This document shows, in pieces, positions 43,719 through 51,980 of a stretch of DNA of 64,000 bases (positions within the stretch are counted from its first letter, which is position 1; every line of letters starts with the position of its first letter). This stretch comes from Mycetocola tolaasinivorans (GTDB taxonomy: Bacteria; Actinomycetota; Actinomycetes; Actinomycetales; Microbacteriaceae). The DNA is taken from NCBI RefSeq assembly GCF_003667565.1, contig NZ_RCUX01000006.1, positions 232,611 through 296,610 on the forward strand, in the 5' to 3' direction. The notes beneath the pieces were generated by a model, which was not told the origin of the DNA, made no database searches, and worked only from the letters and a program-made list of their open reading frames with translations. The position numbers were made by a program, and so were the translations under genes.

Positions 43719-45145
43719 TGAACGACCTCGCCCAGAAGCCCGCCGTGCGCGTGGGCGCACTGATGGCCGCGCTGCTCGCAGCGTGTGTGGCCTTCCAGCT
43801 CAACGCCTCGATGCTGAGCCCCGCCCTGGTCACCATGGCCAAGGACCTCAACACCGATGACGCCACGATCAGCCTGTCGCAGACCATGTTCTTCACCGCG
43901 GCCGCGCTGTTCTCCCTCTTCCTGCCGCGCCTGAGTGACATCATCGGCCGCAAGCGCGTCCTGATCGGCATGCTCGTCGTGATGGCGATCGGTACCGTTA
44001 TTGCCGCCCTCGCCACCAACGTGGAGATGCTGTTCGTGGGCCGCATCATCCAGGGTGTAACCGGGCCCGTCGTGCCGGTGACCCTGCTGATGCTCCGCAA
44101 TGAGATCACCGAGCCCAAGCGCTACGGCACCATGCTCGGCATCATCACCGCCGTCAACGGTGGTATCGCCGGTATCGACGCCCTCGCCGGCGGCTGGCTC
44201 GTCTCTAACCACGGCTTCCGCTCGGTCTTCTGGACCATGGCCGTCGTTGCCGTTATCGCGATCATCTTCGTGATCCTGTGGGCTCCGGAGAGCCGCCCGT
44301 CCAAGGGCACCAAGATGGATTGGTGGGGCGTGCTGCCGCTGGTCGTATCGATCGGTTCGCTGCTCACCTTCCTGAACTTCCTCGGTGCCGTTAACGACTC
44401 CAACTGGTACATCATCTGGGCGCTGCCCGTGCTGGGCCTTGTGTCGTTCTGGGTCTTCTGGGTTCTCGAGTCCAAGCTCGACGCACCGCTGGTGCCGCCG
44501 CGCTACCTCAAGCAGCGCTCGAGCTGGGCCCTGCTGGTCACGACCCTGCTGACCATGACCGGTGTGTTCGCCGTGGTCAACGGCCTGGTGGCTTCGCTCG
44601 CGCAGAACGCCACCGCCGGTTTCGACCTGGAAGCCGACCTCACCTCGCTGGCATTCCTGATGCCGTACGCGGTGGCTGGATGGATCGTCGGTCCGTTCGC
44701 GGGTCGTCTCGCACCGACCTTCGGATACCTCAACGTGATGCGCGTCGGCATGATCGGCACCATCGTTGGTACCGTCGTGATGGCCTTCGTCGGTGTGCAC
44801 TCGCTGCCGGTCCTGATCATCACCACGATCCTGCTGGGCGTCACCTACGCCGGTATCGGGAACATCATGCTCAACGGTCTCGGCATCGTGCTGTCGCCGA
44901 AGGACAACCCGGGCTTCCTGCCGGGTCTGAACGCCGGTGCGTTCAACCTGGGTGCGGGCCTGAGCTTCGCGATCCTGCCCGCCGTGCAGCTGCTCTTCAC
45001 CGTGCAGGGTGACCCCACCTCGACCACCGGCTACACCGCCGGAATGCTCGCGGGTGCGGTCATCTCGCTGGTTGGTTTCGCGATCAGCTTCCTGATCCCG
45101 GCTCCGAAGGATGCCGAGGTCAAGGCCCCGGCTTCGGTCAAGTAG
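43718..45145 (+). CDS. MFS transporter, probably a nucleoside importer
   Basis: A 475-residue protein with 12-14 helices and MFS motifs: ALFSLFLPRLSDIIGRKRVL in loop 2-3 and GRIIQGVTGPVVPVTLL in helix 4. It has drug-exporter-like topology, but it is coupled to the nucleoside hydrolase (TAATG overlap) under LacI control and followed by ribokinase, which points to nucleoside uptake. A transport direction cannot be proved from sequence. A terminator follows. Confidence 0.85.
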   Translation: MNDLAQKPAVRVGALMAALLAACVAFQLNASMLSPALVTMAKDLNTDDATISLSQTMFFTAAALFSLFLPRLSDIIGRKRVLIGMLVVMAIGTVIAALATNVEMLFVGRIIQGVTGPVVPVTLLMLRNEITEPKRYGTMLGIITAVNGGIAGIDALAGGWLVSNHGFRSVFWTMAVVAVIAIIFVILWAPESRPSKGTKMDWWGVLPLVVSIGSLLTFLNFLGAVNDSNWYIIWALPVLGLVSFWVFWVLESKLDAPLVPPRYLKQRSSWALLVTTLLTMTGVFAVVNGLVASLAQNATAGFDLEADLTSLAFLMPYAVAGWIVGPFAGRLAPTFGYLNVMRVGMIGTIVGTVVMAFVGVHSLPVLIITTILLGVTYAGIGNIMLNGLGIVLSPKDNPGFLPGLNAGAFNLGAGLSFAILPAVQLLFTVQGDPTSTTGYTAGMLAGAVISLVGFAISFLIPAPKDAEVKAPASVK

Positions 45146-45167
45146 CAAACCTCGTATTCTAGGGACG

Positions 45168-45197
45168 GGTCCCCGTCGGCCTCGGCCGGCGGGGACC
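45168..45197 (+). terminator. Hairpin after the nucleoside transporter
   Basis: A 13-bp stem with one G-U pair (45168-45180 with 45185-45197) and a 4-nt loop, starting 22 bases after the stop codon. No T-run. Confidence 0.65.
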
Positions 45198-45262
45198 TTC
45201 CCGTACCACCCTCCCCTTACCCCTCATCCCACCGCCCCGTTCGGGGAGGAAAGGACTCCCTC

Positions 45263-46198
45263 ATGACCGATGGCCAGATTCTTGTGGTTGGTTCGCTGAA
45301 CGCCGACCTCGTGGTGCAGACCGCGCGATTCCCGCAGCCGGGGGAGACCCTGAACGGGTCGGAGCTTCGGGTGATCCCGGGCGGAAAGGGCGCGAACCAG
45401 GCGGTGGCCGCCGGTCGTCTCGGCGGAAACGTTGCGATGGTTGGTGCGCTCGGCGCGGATGCCAACGGCGCGCTACTGCGGGAGTCTGTCGAAGCCTCGG
45501 GCGTGGACACCGAGCACGTCGCGACCCTCGAGGGCGTTGCCACCGGCACCGCGGTGATCACCGTGGATGCGGCCGGCGAGAACACCATCATCGTCTCCCC
45601 GGGAGCCAACGGCCGCCTGGGTGTGGCCGAGCTGGATGCGGCCGCGGCGCTGTTTGAGCGGGCCGAGATCCTCTGCCTCTGCCTCGAGATCGACATCGAC
45701 GTGGTGCTCGAATCGGCCCGTCGTGCCCGTGCCGCGGGTGCCCAGGTGCTGCTGAACCTCTCGCCCTACGGCCCGGTTCCGGCCGAGCTGCTGGAGCTCA
45801 CCGACATTCTGCTGATCAACGAGCACGAGGCCGCCGACCTGCTGGGGCTCACCCCCGAGCAGGTACTCACCGCGGGTGGCGAGCAGACCCGTGCAGCCCT
45901 CACCGCGCACGGCATTCCCCGCGCGGTCATCACCGCCGGTGCCGCCGGCAGCGTGGTGTTTGACGCCGAGAGCGATGCCGTCGCGGTCTCGTCACCGAAG
46001 GTTGATGCGGTGGACACCACCGGGTGCGGCGACGCCTTCATGGGTGCGCTCGCGCTGCGTCTGGCCGCGGGCGACGCCCTGGCCGAGGCCGCCGCATACG
46101 CCGCCACCGTGGGGAGCTTCGCCGCGACCGGTGCGGGTGCCCAGGCCTCGTACCCCACCCCCGAGCAGCTCGCGGAGTTTGTGGCCTCGCACGCCTAG
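45263..46198 (+). CDS. rbsK: Ribokinase
   Basis: A 311-residue PfkB-family kinase with ribokinase hallmarks: GSLNADLVVQTARFPQPGET, the GGKGANQAVAAGRLGG ribose-binding motif (about 40-55), LLINEHEA and the catalytic DTTGCGDAFMGAL. It turns ribose released by the nucleoside hydrolase into ribose-5-phosphate. GGAGGAAAGGA precedes the ATG. It is 117 bp after the transporter with a hairpin between, so it may be partly independent. LacI control is likely but no third site is evident here. Confidence 0.94.
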   Translation: MTDGQILVVGSLNADLVVQTARFPQPGETLNGSELRVIPGGKGANQAVAAGRLGGNVAMVGALGADANGALLRESVEASGVDTEHVATLEGVATGTAVITVDAAGENTIIVSPGANGRLGVAELDAAAALFERAEILCLCLEIDIDVVLESARRARAAGAQVLLNLSPYGPVPAELLELTDILLINEHEAADLLGLTPEQVLTAGGEQTRAALTAHGIPRAVITAGAAGSVVFDAESDAVAVSSPKVDAVDTTGCGDAFMGALALRLAAGDALAEAAAYAATVGSFAATGAGAQASYPTPEQLAEFVASHA

Positions 46199-46211
46199 GG
46201 GAGGCGTGATG

Positions 46212-46249
46212 AACGCCGGTGTGGTCCTCGGACCACACCGGCGTTTTTC
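46212..46249 (+). terminator. Intrinsic terminator of rbsK
   Basis: A 16-bp stem (46212-46227 with 46230-46245), tight loop, then TTTCG. Starts 13 bases after the rbsK stop. Confidence 0.88.
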
Positions 46250-46324
46250 GTCCTGATTTTGAGTGTTTGCCCCACCACCGCGCCGCGCAGCACTAGGGTG
46301 GAGCGCAAGACCGGGGGAGGCGGC

Positions 46325-47518
46325 ATGACATTCGAGGACGGCACGCGGGCGGTGGATCAGGGAACCCCCGAGTTGGGGTTGGCCATCCTGCACGAGCAGG
46401 AGCGCTACTGGCGCACGCTCGGACGCCACGTGATGGGGGCCGCGTTTCCGCTGGGCGGCATCGCAATTCTCATGGTGGTGGGGGAGCTCAGCCGCGGCAG
46501 CGCAACGGACTTTACCCTCAGGTTCAACATCTCGACGGGATCGGCGCTGGGGGCGCTGGGCATCCTCGCGACCATCATCGTGGCCCTGCAGATTGCCGTG
46601 CGCACCCCGGGTCAGGACCCGGATGACGCCGTCCCCGAGCAGTTGGCGCGTCAGCGCGTTCTGGAGTCTCTGGCCGAGGTGGCCGGGATGGCGGCGATCT
46701 CCATCGCCGTGGCCACCGCGATTTCAAACGCCCCGCTCGATGGCGTGATCGACATTCCCAGCCAGTTTGGGCCGCCGCTGGGAGGTCTCCTGCTCGCGGT
46801 GCTCGCCGCGGACGCCGCCTGCGCCTCGGAAAACCGGCTGGATCCGCTCGTGCGCGGCGCGGCCAAACGCATCTCCCTCTCGCGGGTGGAGGCGCTGCTC
46901 AAGAGCCACGAGGATCTGCGGACGCCACCGTTTATTCTGCGGTTCGCCCAGCTGGTGTTTGTGTTGGTGCTCGTGCCCGCCATCGTCACCGCCATCTCGA
47001 TTCCGATGTGGCCCGCCACCACCCAGTGGAGCGTGCCGGTGCGTGCGTCTACGCTGGTGTTCCTCACCATCTTCTATGCGGTGGGCACGGCGATGTACGT
47101 GGAGGCGCGGCTGAGTAAGCAGACGATCCGGGCCGTGGAGGTGGGCCTCGTGGTGATCGGTGTGGGCGTTACCACGGTTGCGATCATCGCCGCCCTCGGG
47201 CTCGGCGGAAACCTGCACGACATTGACCTGGCCGATGCCCGCTCGCTGATCATCCACGTGCTCGCCTCGAGCTTCCTGGTGTTCTCCCCACTGGGCATGG
47301 TGTACCTGCTCTGCCACCGGCTCCCGGGCGGATATCCGGGGCTCGGCCTCGATGCGATCCTGGCTCGCTCGCGGTTCCGGATGCGGCAGGAAAAGGCCCC
47401 GGTGAGCGTCAGCCTGCACGCCGGATACATGCGCTGGGTGTGGAACGGTGTGGCGGTGCTGGGCGTGCTCATCGTGGCGGCCGTGGTGACCCTCTACGTT
47501 CTGAACCCCGAGTTGTAA
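46325..47518 (+). CDS. Hypothetical multi-pass membrane protein
   Basis: A 397-residue protein with about eight helices in two halves: about 40-58, 75-98, 125-140 and 155-170, then 215-235, 245-262, 280-303, 318-340 and 372-392. The linker between the halves is charged (SLSRVEALLKSHEDLRTPPF). The ATG at 46325 has GGGGGAGG upstream. I recognise no family. It stands alone between the rbsK terminator and a phosphatase gene, with no clear partner. Confidence 0.8.
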   Translation: MTFEDGTRAVDQGTPELGLAILHEQERYWRTLGRHVMGAAFPLGGIAILMVVGELSRGSATDFTLRFNISTGSALGALGILATIIVALQIAVRTPGQDPDDAVPEQLARQRVLESLAEVAGMAAISIAVATAISNAPLDGVIDIPSQFGPPLGGLLLAVLAADAACASENRLDPLVRGAAKRISLSRVEALLKSHEDLRTPPFILRFAQLVFVLVLVPAIVTAISIPMWPATTQWSVPVRASTLVFLTIFYAVGTAMYVEARLSKQTIRAVEVGLVVIGVGVTTVAIIAALGLGGNLHDIDLADARSLIIHVLASSFLVFSPLGMVYLLCHRLPGGYPGLGLDAILARSRFRMRQEKAPVSVSLHAGYMRWVWNGVAVLGVLIVAAVVTLYVLNPEL

Positions 47519-47610
47519 CCGCACGTTTATGCGGTCCGGTCCGGAGCCTCCAGCACGCGGGGGTAGTCTGCTGGAAGGCCACCGCGTTCATCCCCTGGAA
47601 GGTATTCCCC

Positions 47611-48165
47611 ATGCAGATCACCCTCATTCGTCACGGTCAGACCGACTGGAACAGCCAGCGCAAGCTGCAGGGTGCCACCGATATTCCCCTGAACGAAACC
47701 GGTCGCGAGCAGGCTCGAACCGCCGGACGCACGCTGCCGCGTGAGTTTGACGTCGTGACCTCCTCCCCGCTCGGCCGCGCCCGCGAAACCGCGGAGCTGC
47801 TGGCTGCCGAGCTGGGGCTCACCGTGGTGGGCACGCACCCGGAGATCACCGAGCGCAGCTTCGGCGAGGCCGAGGGCAAGACCGGTCCCGAGGTTTTGGA
47901 GCTGTGGCCGGATCGGAACTACCCGGGCATGGAGCCGCAGGACGCCCTGGTGGCGCGCGGCATCGTGGGCCTCGACCGGATTGCCGCCACGCATCCGGGT
48001 GAGCGGGTCCTGGCGGTCAGCCACGGTGCGCTGATCCGGTTGCTCGCCGAGGATGTGTCGGGTACCGGCCGCGAGCCGGTGGCCAACCTGGAGCCGGTGA
48101 CCTTTGAGCGTGTTGAGGGTTCCTGGCGCGTGGTGGCCACCCCCGACGCGGCGCTCTCGGCGTGA
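47611..48165 (+). CDS. Histidine phosphatase (phosphoglycerate mutase-like)
   Basis: A 184-residue enzyme with the LIRHGQTDWN catalytic motif (H8 is phosphorylated), TSSPLGRARETAELL, ERSFGEAEGK with the acid, and VSHGALIRLL with the second histidine. It is shorter than true phosphoglycerate mutase and is more likely a broad phosphatase of the CobC/PhoE type. The ATG at 47611 has GGAAGG upstream. The next gene overlaps by 4 bp (GTGA). Confidence 0.93.
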   Translation: MQITLIRHGQTDWNSQRKLQGATDIPLNETGREQARTAGRTLPREFDVVTSSPLGRARETAELLAAELGLTVVGTHPEITERSFGEAEGKTGPEVLELWPDRNYPGMEPQDALVARGIVGLDRIAATHPGERVLAVSHGALIRLLAEDVSGTGREPVANLEPVTFERVEGSWRVVATPDAALSA

Positions 48166-48944
48166 GCCAGACGGGATCTCGCCGGGTCCCCTGGCTGATC
48201 GCGATCGGCCTGGCCGCCGGGTTCCTCTCCGGCCTGTTCGGGGTGGGCGGCGGCATCCTGGTGGTGCCGGCCCTCATCTTCCTGGTGAGTTTCGAGAATC
48301 GTCTCGCCGCGGGTACCTCGCTCGCCGCGATCGTGCCCACCTCGCTGGTGGGTGTCATCACCTATGCGGCCTCGGGCTCGGTGGACTGGTGGGCCGGGCT
48401 GATCCTGGCGGCCGGTTCGGTGGTGGGGGCGCAGCTCGGGGCATTCCTGCTCTCGCGGATCCCGAAGCGCGCGCTGCAGTGGGCCTTTATCGCGTTTCTC
48501 GTGGTGGTGATCGTGCAGCTCTTCCTCGTGGTGCCTGTGCGCGGGGCGGAGATTACGCTGCACCCGTGGTCGATCGTGGGCCTGGTGGCGCTCGGGCTCC
48601 TGACCGGTGTGCTGTCCGGCCTGCTCGGTATCGGTGGCGGCATCATTATCGTGCCCATGCTCGTGATGCTCTTTGGTGCGAGCGACCTGCTGGCCAAGGG
48701 CACCTCGCTGCTGATGATGATCCCGACCGCGATCTCGGGCACGGTGGGCAACGTGATTCGCCGCAACGTGGATCTTCCCGCGGCCGCGTTTGTCGGGGTA
48801 TCCGCGTGTCTCACCACGACCCTGGGGGCTCAGGTTGCGCGGTTGCTCAGCCCGGAGGCCGGGAACATTCTCTTTGCCGCGTTCATCGCGGTGATCGTGG
48901 TGCGGATGGTGCTGCAGATCCTGCGCGAGCGTCGCACACACTAA
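48162..48944 (+). CDS. TauE/SafE-family sulfite or anion exporter
   Basis: A 260-residue protein with about eight helices in two repeated halves. Each half has the family's glycine motif: GFLSGLFGVGGGILVVPALI near the start and GVLSGLLGIGGGIIIVPMLV in the middle. Members export sulfite, sulfoacetate or similar anions. It starts at a GTG inside the phosphatase stop region and is coupled to it, which gives no clear hint of substrate. Confidence 0.92.
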   Translation: MSQTGSRRVPWLIAIGLAAGFLSGLFGVGGGILVVPALIFLVSFENRLAAGTSLAAIVPTSLVGVITYAASGSVDWWAGLILAAGSVVGAQLGAFLLSRIPKRALQWAFIAFLVVVIVQLFLVVPVRGAEITLHPWSIVGLVALGLLTGVLSGLLGIGGGIIIVPMLVMLFGASDLLAKGTSLLMMIPTAISGTVGNVIRRNVDLPAAAFVGVSACLTTTLGAQVARLLSPEAGNILFAAFIAVIVVRMVLQILRERRTH

Positions 48945-48977
48945 ATACTTGACGCTTCAAGTATTCGGGGGTATCTT
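48944..48977 (+). promoter_or_regulatory. Promoter with palindromic (MarR-like) operator before the VOC gene
   Basis: Perfect 9-bp arms AATACTTGA (48944-48952) and TCAAGTATT (48957-48965) flank CGCT. The -35 box TTGACG (48949-48954) lies inside the palindrome, and TATCTT (48972-48977) follows 17 bp later. A repressor on this site would block the promoter. No regulator gene is adjacent. Confidence 0.8.
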
Positions 48978-49012
48978 TTAGTTGTAGCTTTAACTAATTG
49001 AGGGAGTGTGTG

Positions 49013-49885
49013 ATGTCCGCGGAGAATATTCTGGCCGCCGGAACCCGGATGGGTGAGGTCGAGCTGCTGGTGCGTGACCTGGATCTGATGACCCGGTACT
49101 ATCACGAGGCCGTGACCCTGGACGTGCAGTCTGCCGAGGGCGACACCGTGGTGCTCGGGCGCGATGGTGTGCCGGCGCTGAAGCTGCGTCGCGAGACCGA
49201 TCTGCCTCCGCTGCGGACCGGCGATGCGGGCCTGTACCACTCGGCCCTGCTGTTCCCGGATCAGCCCGCACTCGCGCTCGCCGTCGCCACCGTCGCTACC
49301 CATGCCCCGCGATCGTTTACCGGCAGCGCCGACCACCTCTACAGCGAGGCCTTCTACTTCGATGACCCCGAGGGGAACGGCGTGGAGCTGTATCGCGACC
49401 GCCCGCGTGATCAGTGGACCCATGAGCCCGGCGGCCGTATCCGTGGGGCGACGCTGCCGCTGGACCCCAACGCGTTCCTGCGCACCCACCTCACCGACGA
49501 GGTCATTGCCGCGCCGCCGCGCGAGGGCATGACCCTCGGCCACATTCACCTGCAGGTGGGTAACCTCGAGCGGGCGCGACACTTCTACGTGGATACCCTC
49601 GGTTTTGAGATCAAGACCGAGGTGCCGCAGGCCCTGTTCATTTCGGCCGGCGGCTACCACCACCACATCGGCATGAACACCTGGCGCAGCAATGGTGCGG
49701 GGCCGCGCGCGGCCACCTTCGGTCTCGGCATCGTGGACATCACCGTGCCCGGACAGGCCGATCTTGATGCGCTGTCTTCGCGCCTCACCTTCGCGGAGAT
49801 CCCGTTCGGCTTTGATGGCCAGACCCTGCTGTTTGAGGATCCCTGGAAGACCCGACTTCGAGTGCGGGCGGACGAGCTGAGCTAG
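49013..49885 (+). CDS. Two-domain VOC (glyoxalase/dioxygenase-like) protein
   Basis: A 290-residue protein of two VOC modules (about 8-135 and 165-288). Ligand-type residues include SALLFP and EAFYFDDPEGNGVELYRDR in the first module, and LGHIHLQVGNLERARHFYVD, GGYHHHIGMNTW and LLFEDPW in the second. The layout fits CatE-like extradiol dioxygenases or glyoxalase-type detoxifying enzymes. The ATG at 49013 has GAGGGAG upstream. It stands alone behind a palindromic operator, consistent with induction by a quinone, catechol or electrophile. Confidence 0.88.
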   Translation: MSAENILAAGTRMGEVELLVRDLDLMTRYYHEAVTLDVQSAEGDTVVLGRDGVPALKLRRETDLPPLRTGDAGLYHSALLFPDQPALALAVATVATHAPRSFTGSADHLYSEAFYFDDPEGNGVELYRDRPRDQWTHEPGGRIRGATLPLDPNAFLRTHLTDEVIAAPPREGMTLGHIHLQVGNLERARHFYVDTLGFEIKTEVPQALFISAGGYHHHIGMNTWRSNGAGPRAATFGLGIVDITVPGQADLDALSSRLTFAEIPFGFDGQTLLFEDPWKTRLRVRADELS

Positions 49886-49937
49886 CGCCACGGGTGCCCG
49901 GCGGCGGGCACGGGAAGCTGAGTGTTAAGGGTTTTAT

Positions 49938-50012
49938 TTACGCTGTGCATACGGCCCCTTTGATGGGATGGAGTGAGCCTCAACCGAGGCGTTCCATCCT
50001 GAGGGAGTAGCC
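49938..50012 (+). repeat. Leader copy A, before the 46-residue gene
   Basis: A 75-nt leader that matches the leader at 50170-50246 in order and spacing: TTACGCTG, GCCCCT, GATGGG, a small hairpin (GCCTC-AACC-GAGGC here), then GGAGTAGCCATGTTCA. TACGCT may be the -10 box of each promoter. Confidence 0.65.
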
Positions 50013-50153
50013 ATGTTCATCGAACCGACGCACGCACCGTCCATGATCGTCATCCTGGATACCCGGGTCACAACCGAGCCCGCGGTTGCCGGGCCGCTGA
50101 CCGACGCACTGACCGATCCGGCCAGCATCCCGATGGGTCTCCTCGCTCCCTGA
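50013..50153 (+). CDS. 46-residue protein, possibly a decayed paralogue of the next gene
   Basis: The frame starts at an ATG with GAGGGAG upstream and encodes 46 residues, beginning MFIEPTHAPSMIVILDT and ending DPASIPMGLLAP. The next gene begins MFS and contains DPANIPAG near its end, and both have the same leader. The signal peptide of the longer protein has no counterpart here. It may be a shortened or decayed duplicate, or a real small protein. Translation is uncertain. Confidence 0.45.
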   Translation: MFIEPTHAPSMIVILDTRVTTEPAVAGPLTDALTDPASIPMGLLAP

Positions 50154-50169
50154 GCGTTGGGAAAAACGC

Positions 50170-50246
50170 TTACGCTGCCACGACAGCGCCCCTGCTGAGA
50201 TGGGTACAGAGCCGCTAGCCAGTGGCTCCCACCGAATGGAGTAACC
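50170..50246 (+). repeat. Leader copy B, before the 89-residue secreted protein
   Basis: The second leader copy, 77 nt. It keeps TTACGCTG, GCCCCT, GATGGG and GGAGTAACCATGTTCA, and carries a hairpin in the same place (GAGCCGCT with AGTGGCTC, one G-U pair). Sequence differs in the hairpin arms while pairing is kept. Confidence 0.65.
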
Positions 50247-50516
50247 ATGTTCAGCAAGACCCAGAAGATCGTCACCGGTACCGCTCTCGCCCTGGGCGTG
50301 GGGGTGCTCGGCCTCGCCGCGGCGGGTGCCGCGAATGCCGCCGCCCCCGAGGGTGATCACGCCGGAGATAACGCGAAGACCGCGACGCTGGTCGAGGTGC
50401 CGGGTGTGAAGCTCCCCACCGACGTCAAGGTGGGCCACGCGACCCCGGTCGGCCCGGTGGACCCGGCGAACATCCCCGCCGGCCCGCACACCACGGCGCC
50501 CGCGCCGAAGGCCTAG
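50247..50516 (+). CDS. Small secreted protein
   Basis: An 89-residue precursor. A Sec signal peptide covers about residues 1-31 (KKIV-type basic start MFSKTQK, a hydrophobic run, then GAANAA). The mature part, near 58 residues, is hydrophilic and proline-rich (VEVPGVKLPTDVKVGHATP) with two histidines in the first half and no cysteine. No family recognised. A ribosome site AATGGAG lies before the ATG, and a terminator follows. The divergent position next to a two-component system may reflect control by it. Confidence 0.75.
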   Translation: MFSKTQKIVTGTALALGVGVLGLAAAGAANAAAPEGDHAGDNAKTATLVEVPGVKLPTDVKVGHATPVGPVDPANIPAGPHTTAPAPKA

Positions 50517-50567
50517 CCCTCCCGTTCTCGACTCGGGGCCTCGCCCCCGCAGGCCGAGCAAACACGG

Positions 50568-50597
50568 ACTCACCGGGTGTGACACCACCCGGTGAGT
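50568..50597. terminator. Terminator between the secreted protein and the histidine kinase gene
   Basis: A perfect 12-bp stem (50568-50579 with 50586-50597) and a 6-nt loop, followed by TCGTTGTTT on the plus strand. Confidence 0.8.
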
Positions 50598-50629
50598 TCG
50601 TTGTTTCGCGGGGGCCTTCAGCGGCGATT

Positions 50630-50685
50630 GCTGGCGTCTAGTGGCGGGCGTCTGGTCTCTAGTGGCTGGCGTCTAATTGGCGGTG
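50630..50685. repeat. Short imperfect direct repeats at the 3' end of the kinase gene
   Basis: The motif TGGCGTCTAGTGG and close variants occur about three times in 55 bp (starting near 50632, 50647 and 50664). The last copy covers the stop codon of the kinase gene. Purpose unknown; it may be slippage debris. Confidence 0.5.
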
Positions 50686-51980
50686 CCGGGGAGGGTGACG
50701 GTGACGCGGAGACCTCCTGCGGAGCCCGGCTCCAGCAGGAGCGCGCCGTGGTGTGCGGCGACGATTGCATCGACCAGGGCGAGGCCCAGACCGTGGGTGT
50801 CCGTATGCGTTCCGCGGGTTTTGGTGGCGGTGGACGCGCGGGAATCGGGCGCGGGGGATGCGGGCACCGGTGCGGGGGAGGCAAGCCGGGTGCGGACGCG
50901 GAAGAAGGGCTCGGTGAGGCGCGTGATCTGGTCGGGGGAGAGGCGTTCGCCGGCGTTCTCGACGCGCAGCACGGTGTGCCCATCGGGCAGCGTGGTGGTA
51001 TCGATGCTGAGCCAGCCGTCGGGGGTGCCGTGCCGCAGGGCGTTGCGGACGAGGTTGTCGGTGAGGCGGCCGAGCAGAACGGGATCGCCACTCAGCGGGG
51101 CCGGATCGAGATCCCGGCGCACGTCGATGCCGCGCTCGCTGGCCGTGGAGGCGTGCTCCTCCAGGGCGTGTGCCGCGAGGTCGGCCAGATCGGTGTCCTC
51201 ATGGGCGGGCGGGTTGGCACCGATCGTGGCGAGATCCAGCAGCGCGTCGACGATGGTCAGATTGCGCGCATTGGTGACCGCGAGCTTTTCGAGAAGGTCG
51301 GCGGTATCGGCGTCCACGTTGCCGCCGCGGGCCACATCCAGCAGGAGCGCGGTGGTTCCGAGCGGGGTGCGCAGCTCGTGCGAGGCGTTCGCCGCGAAGC
51401 GTTCGTGGGCGGCGAAGATCTGCTCCAGCCGTTCGAGCATCGTATCGAAGGTGGTGGCGAGGCCGGTGAACTCATCCCGGGCGCCGGTTGGTGCGAGCCG
51501 GTGGCTCAGCTCACCGGAGGCGGCCCGCGCGGCCGCACGGTCAAGATCCCGCAGCGGGCGCAGGATCCTGCCCGCCATCACGTAGCTCAGGGCGATTCCC
51601 AGCGCACCGAGCAACACGAGGGCAGTGATGCCGATCACCAGGGCCGCGCGAAACAGATCCTCCGGGCTCGACACCTCACCAATCGCCACGGCAACGCCCG
51701 CGGGAACCGGCGCGGGAGCGGTCGTCGTGGGGGCCAGGGTGACGCCGGGCACGGCCTCCAGGCGCGCACCCGTGACCGCCGTCGCGGTACTGAAGTTATA
51801 GGAGGGGAGGTAGCGGATCATGATGGAAATCAGCACGACCATCGCACCGCCCATCGCCAGAATCAGCGCCGAGGTCACGAGCGTTAGTCGGGTACGTGCC
51901 GTCAGCCGGGCCGCCCGCATGCCCGTGTTACCCGTGGCGGGCACCTCGTCCTCCACGCTCGCTCCGCTACGCCGCCGCAT
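50673..51980 (-). CDS. Sensor histidine kinase
   Basis: A 435-residue membrane kinase. Two helices (about 31-55 and 108-133) enclose a short proline/threonine-rich outer loop; a HAMP domain follows (about 134-187). The phospho-acceptor histidine is in FAANASHELRTPLG, and the ATP site has DNLVRNALRHG and HGLGLALVDAIVAAHHG. A low-complexity insert (ASPAPVPASPAPDSR) lies between the last two ATP-site boxes. It overlaps the response regulator gene by 14 bp, so the pair is co-translated. The signal is unknown. Confidence 0.93.
   Translation of the reverse strand: MRRRSGASVEDEVPATGNTGMRAARLTARTRLTLVTSALILAMGGAMVVLISIMIRYLPSYNFSTATAVTGARLEAVPGVTLAPTTTAPAPVPAGVAVAIGEVSSPEDLFRAALVIGITALVLLGALGIALSYVMAGRILRPLRDLDRAAARAASGELSHRLAPTGARDEFTGLATTFDTMLERLEQIFAAHERFAANASHELRTPLGTTALLLDVARGGNVDADTADLLEKLAVTNARNLTIVDALLDLATIGANPPAHEDTDLADLAAHALEEHASTASERGIDVRRDLDPAPLSGDPVLLGRLTDNLVRNALRHGTPDGWLSIDTTTLPDGHTVLRVENAGERLSPDQITRLTEPFFRVRTRLASPAPVPASPAPDSRASTATKTRGTHTDTHGLGLALVDAIVAAHHGALLLEPGSAGGLRVTVTLPGTAN

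Noticed and set aside
43715..45148. A 477-codon minus-strand frame exactly opposite the nucleoside MFS gene.
   Set aside because: Mirror frame of a membrane protein; extremely rich in D, E, G, H and R, no start signal.
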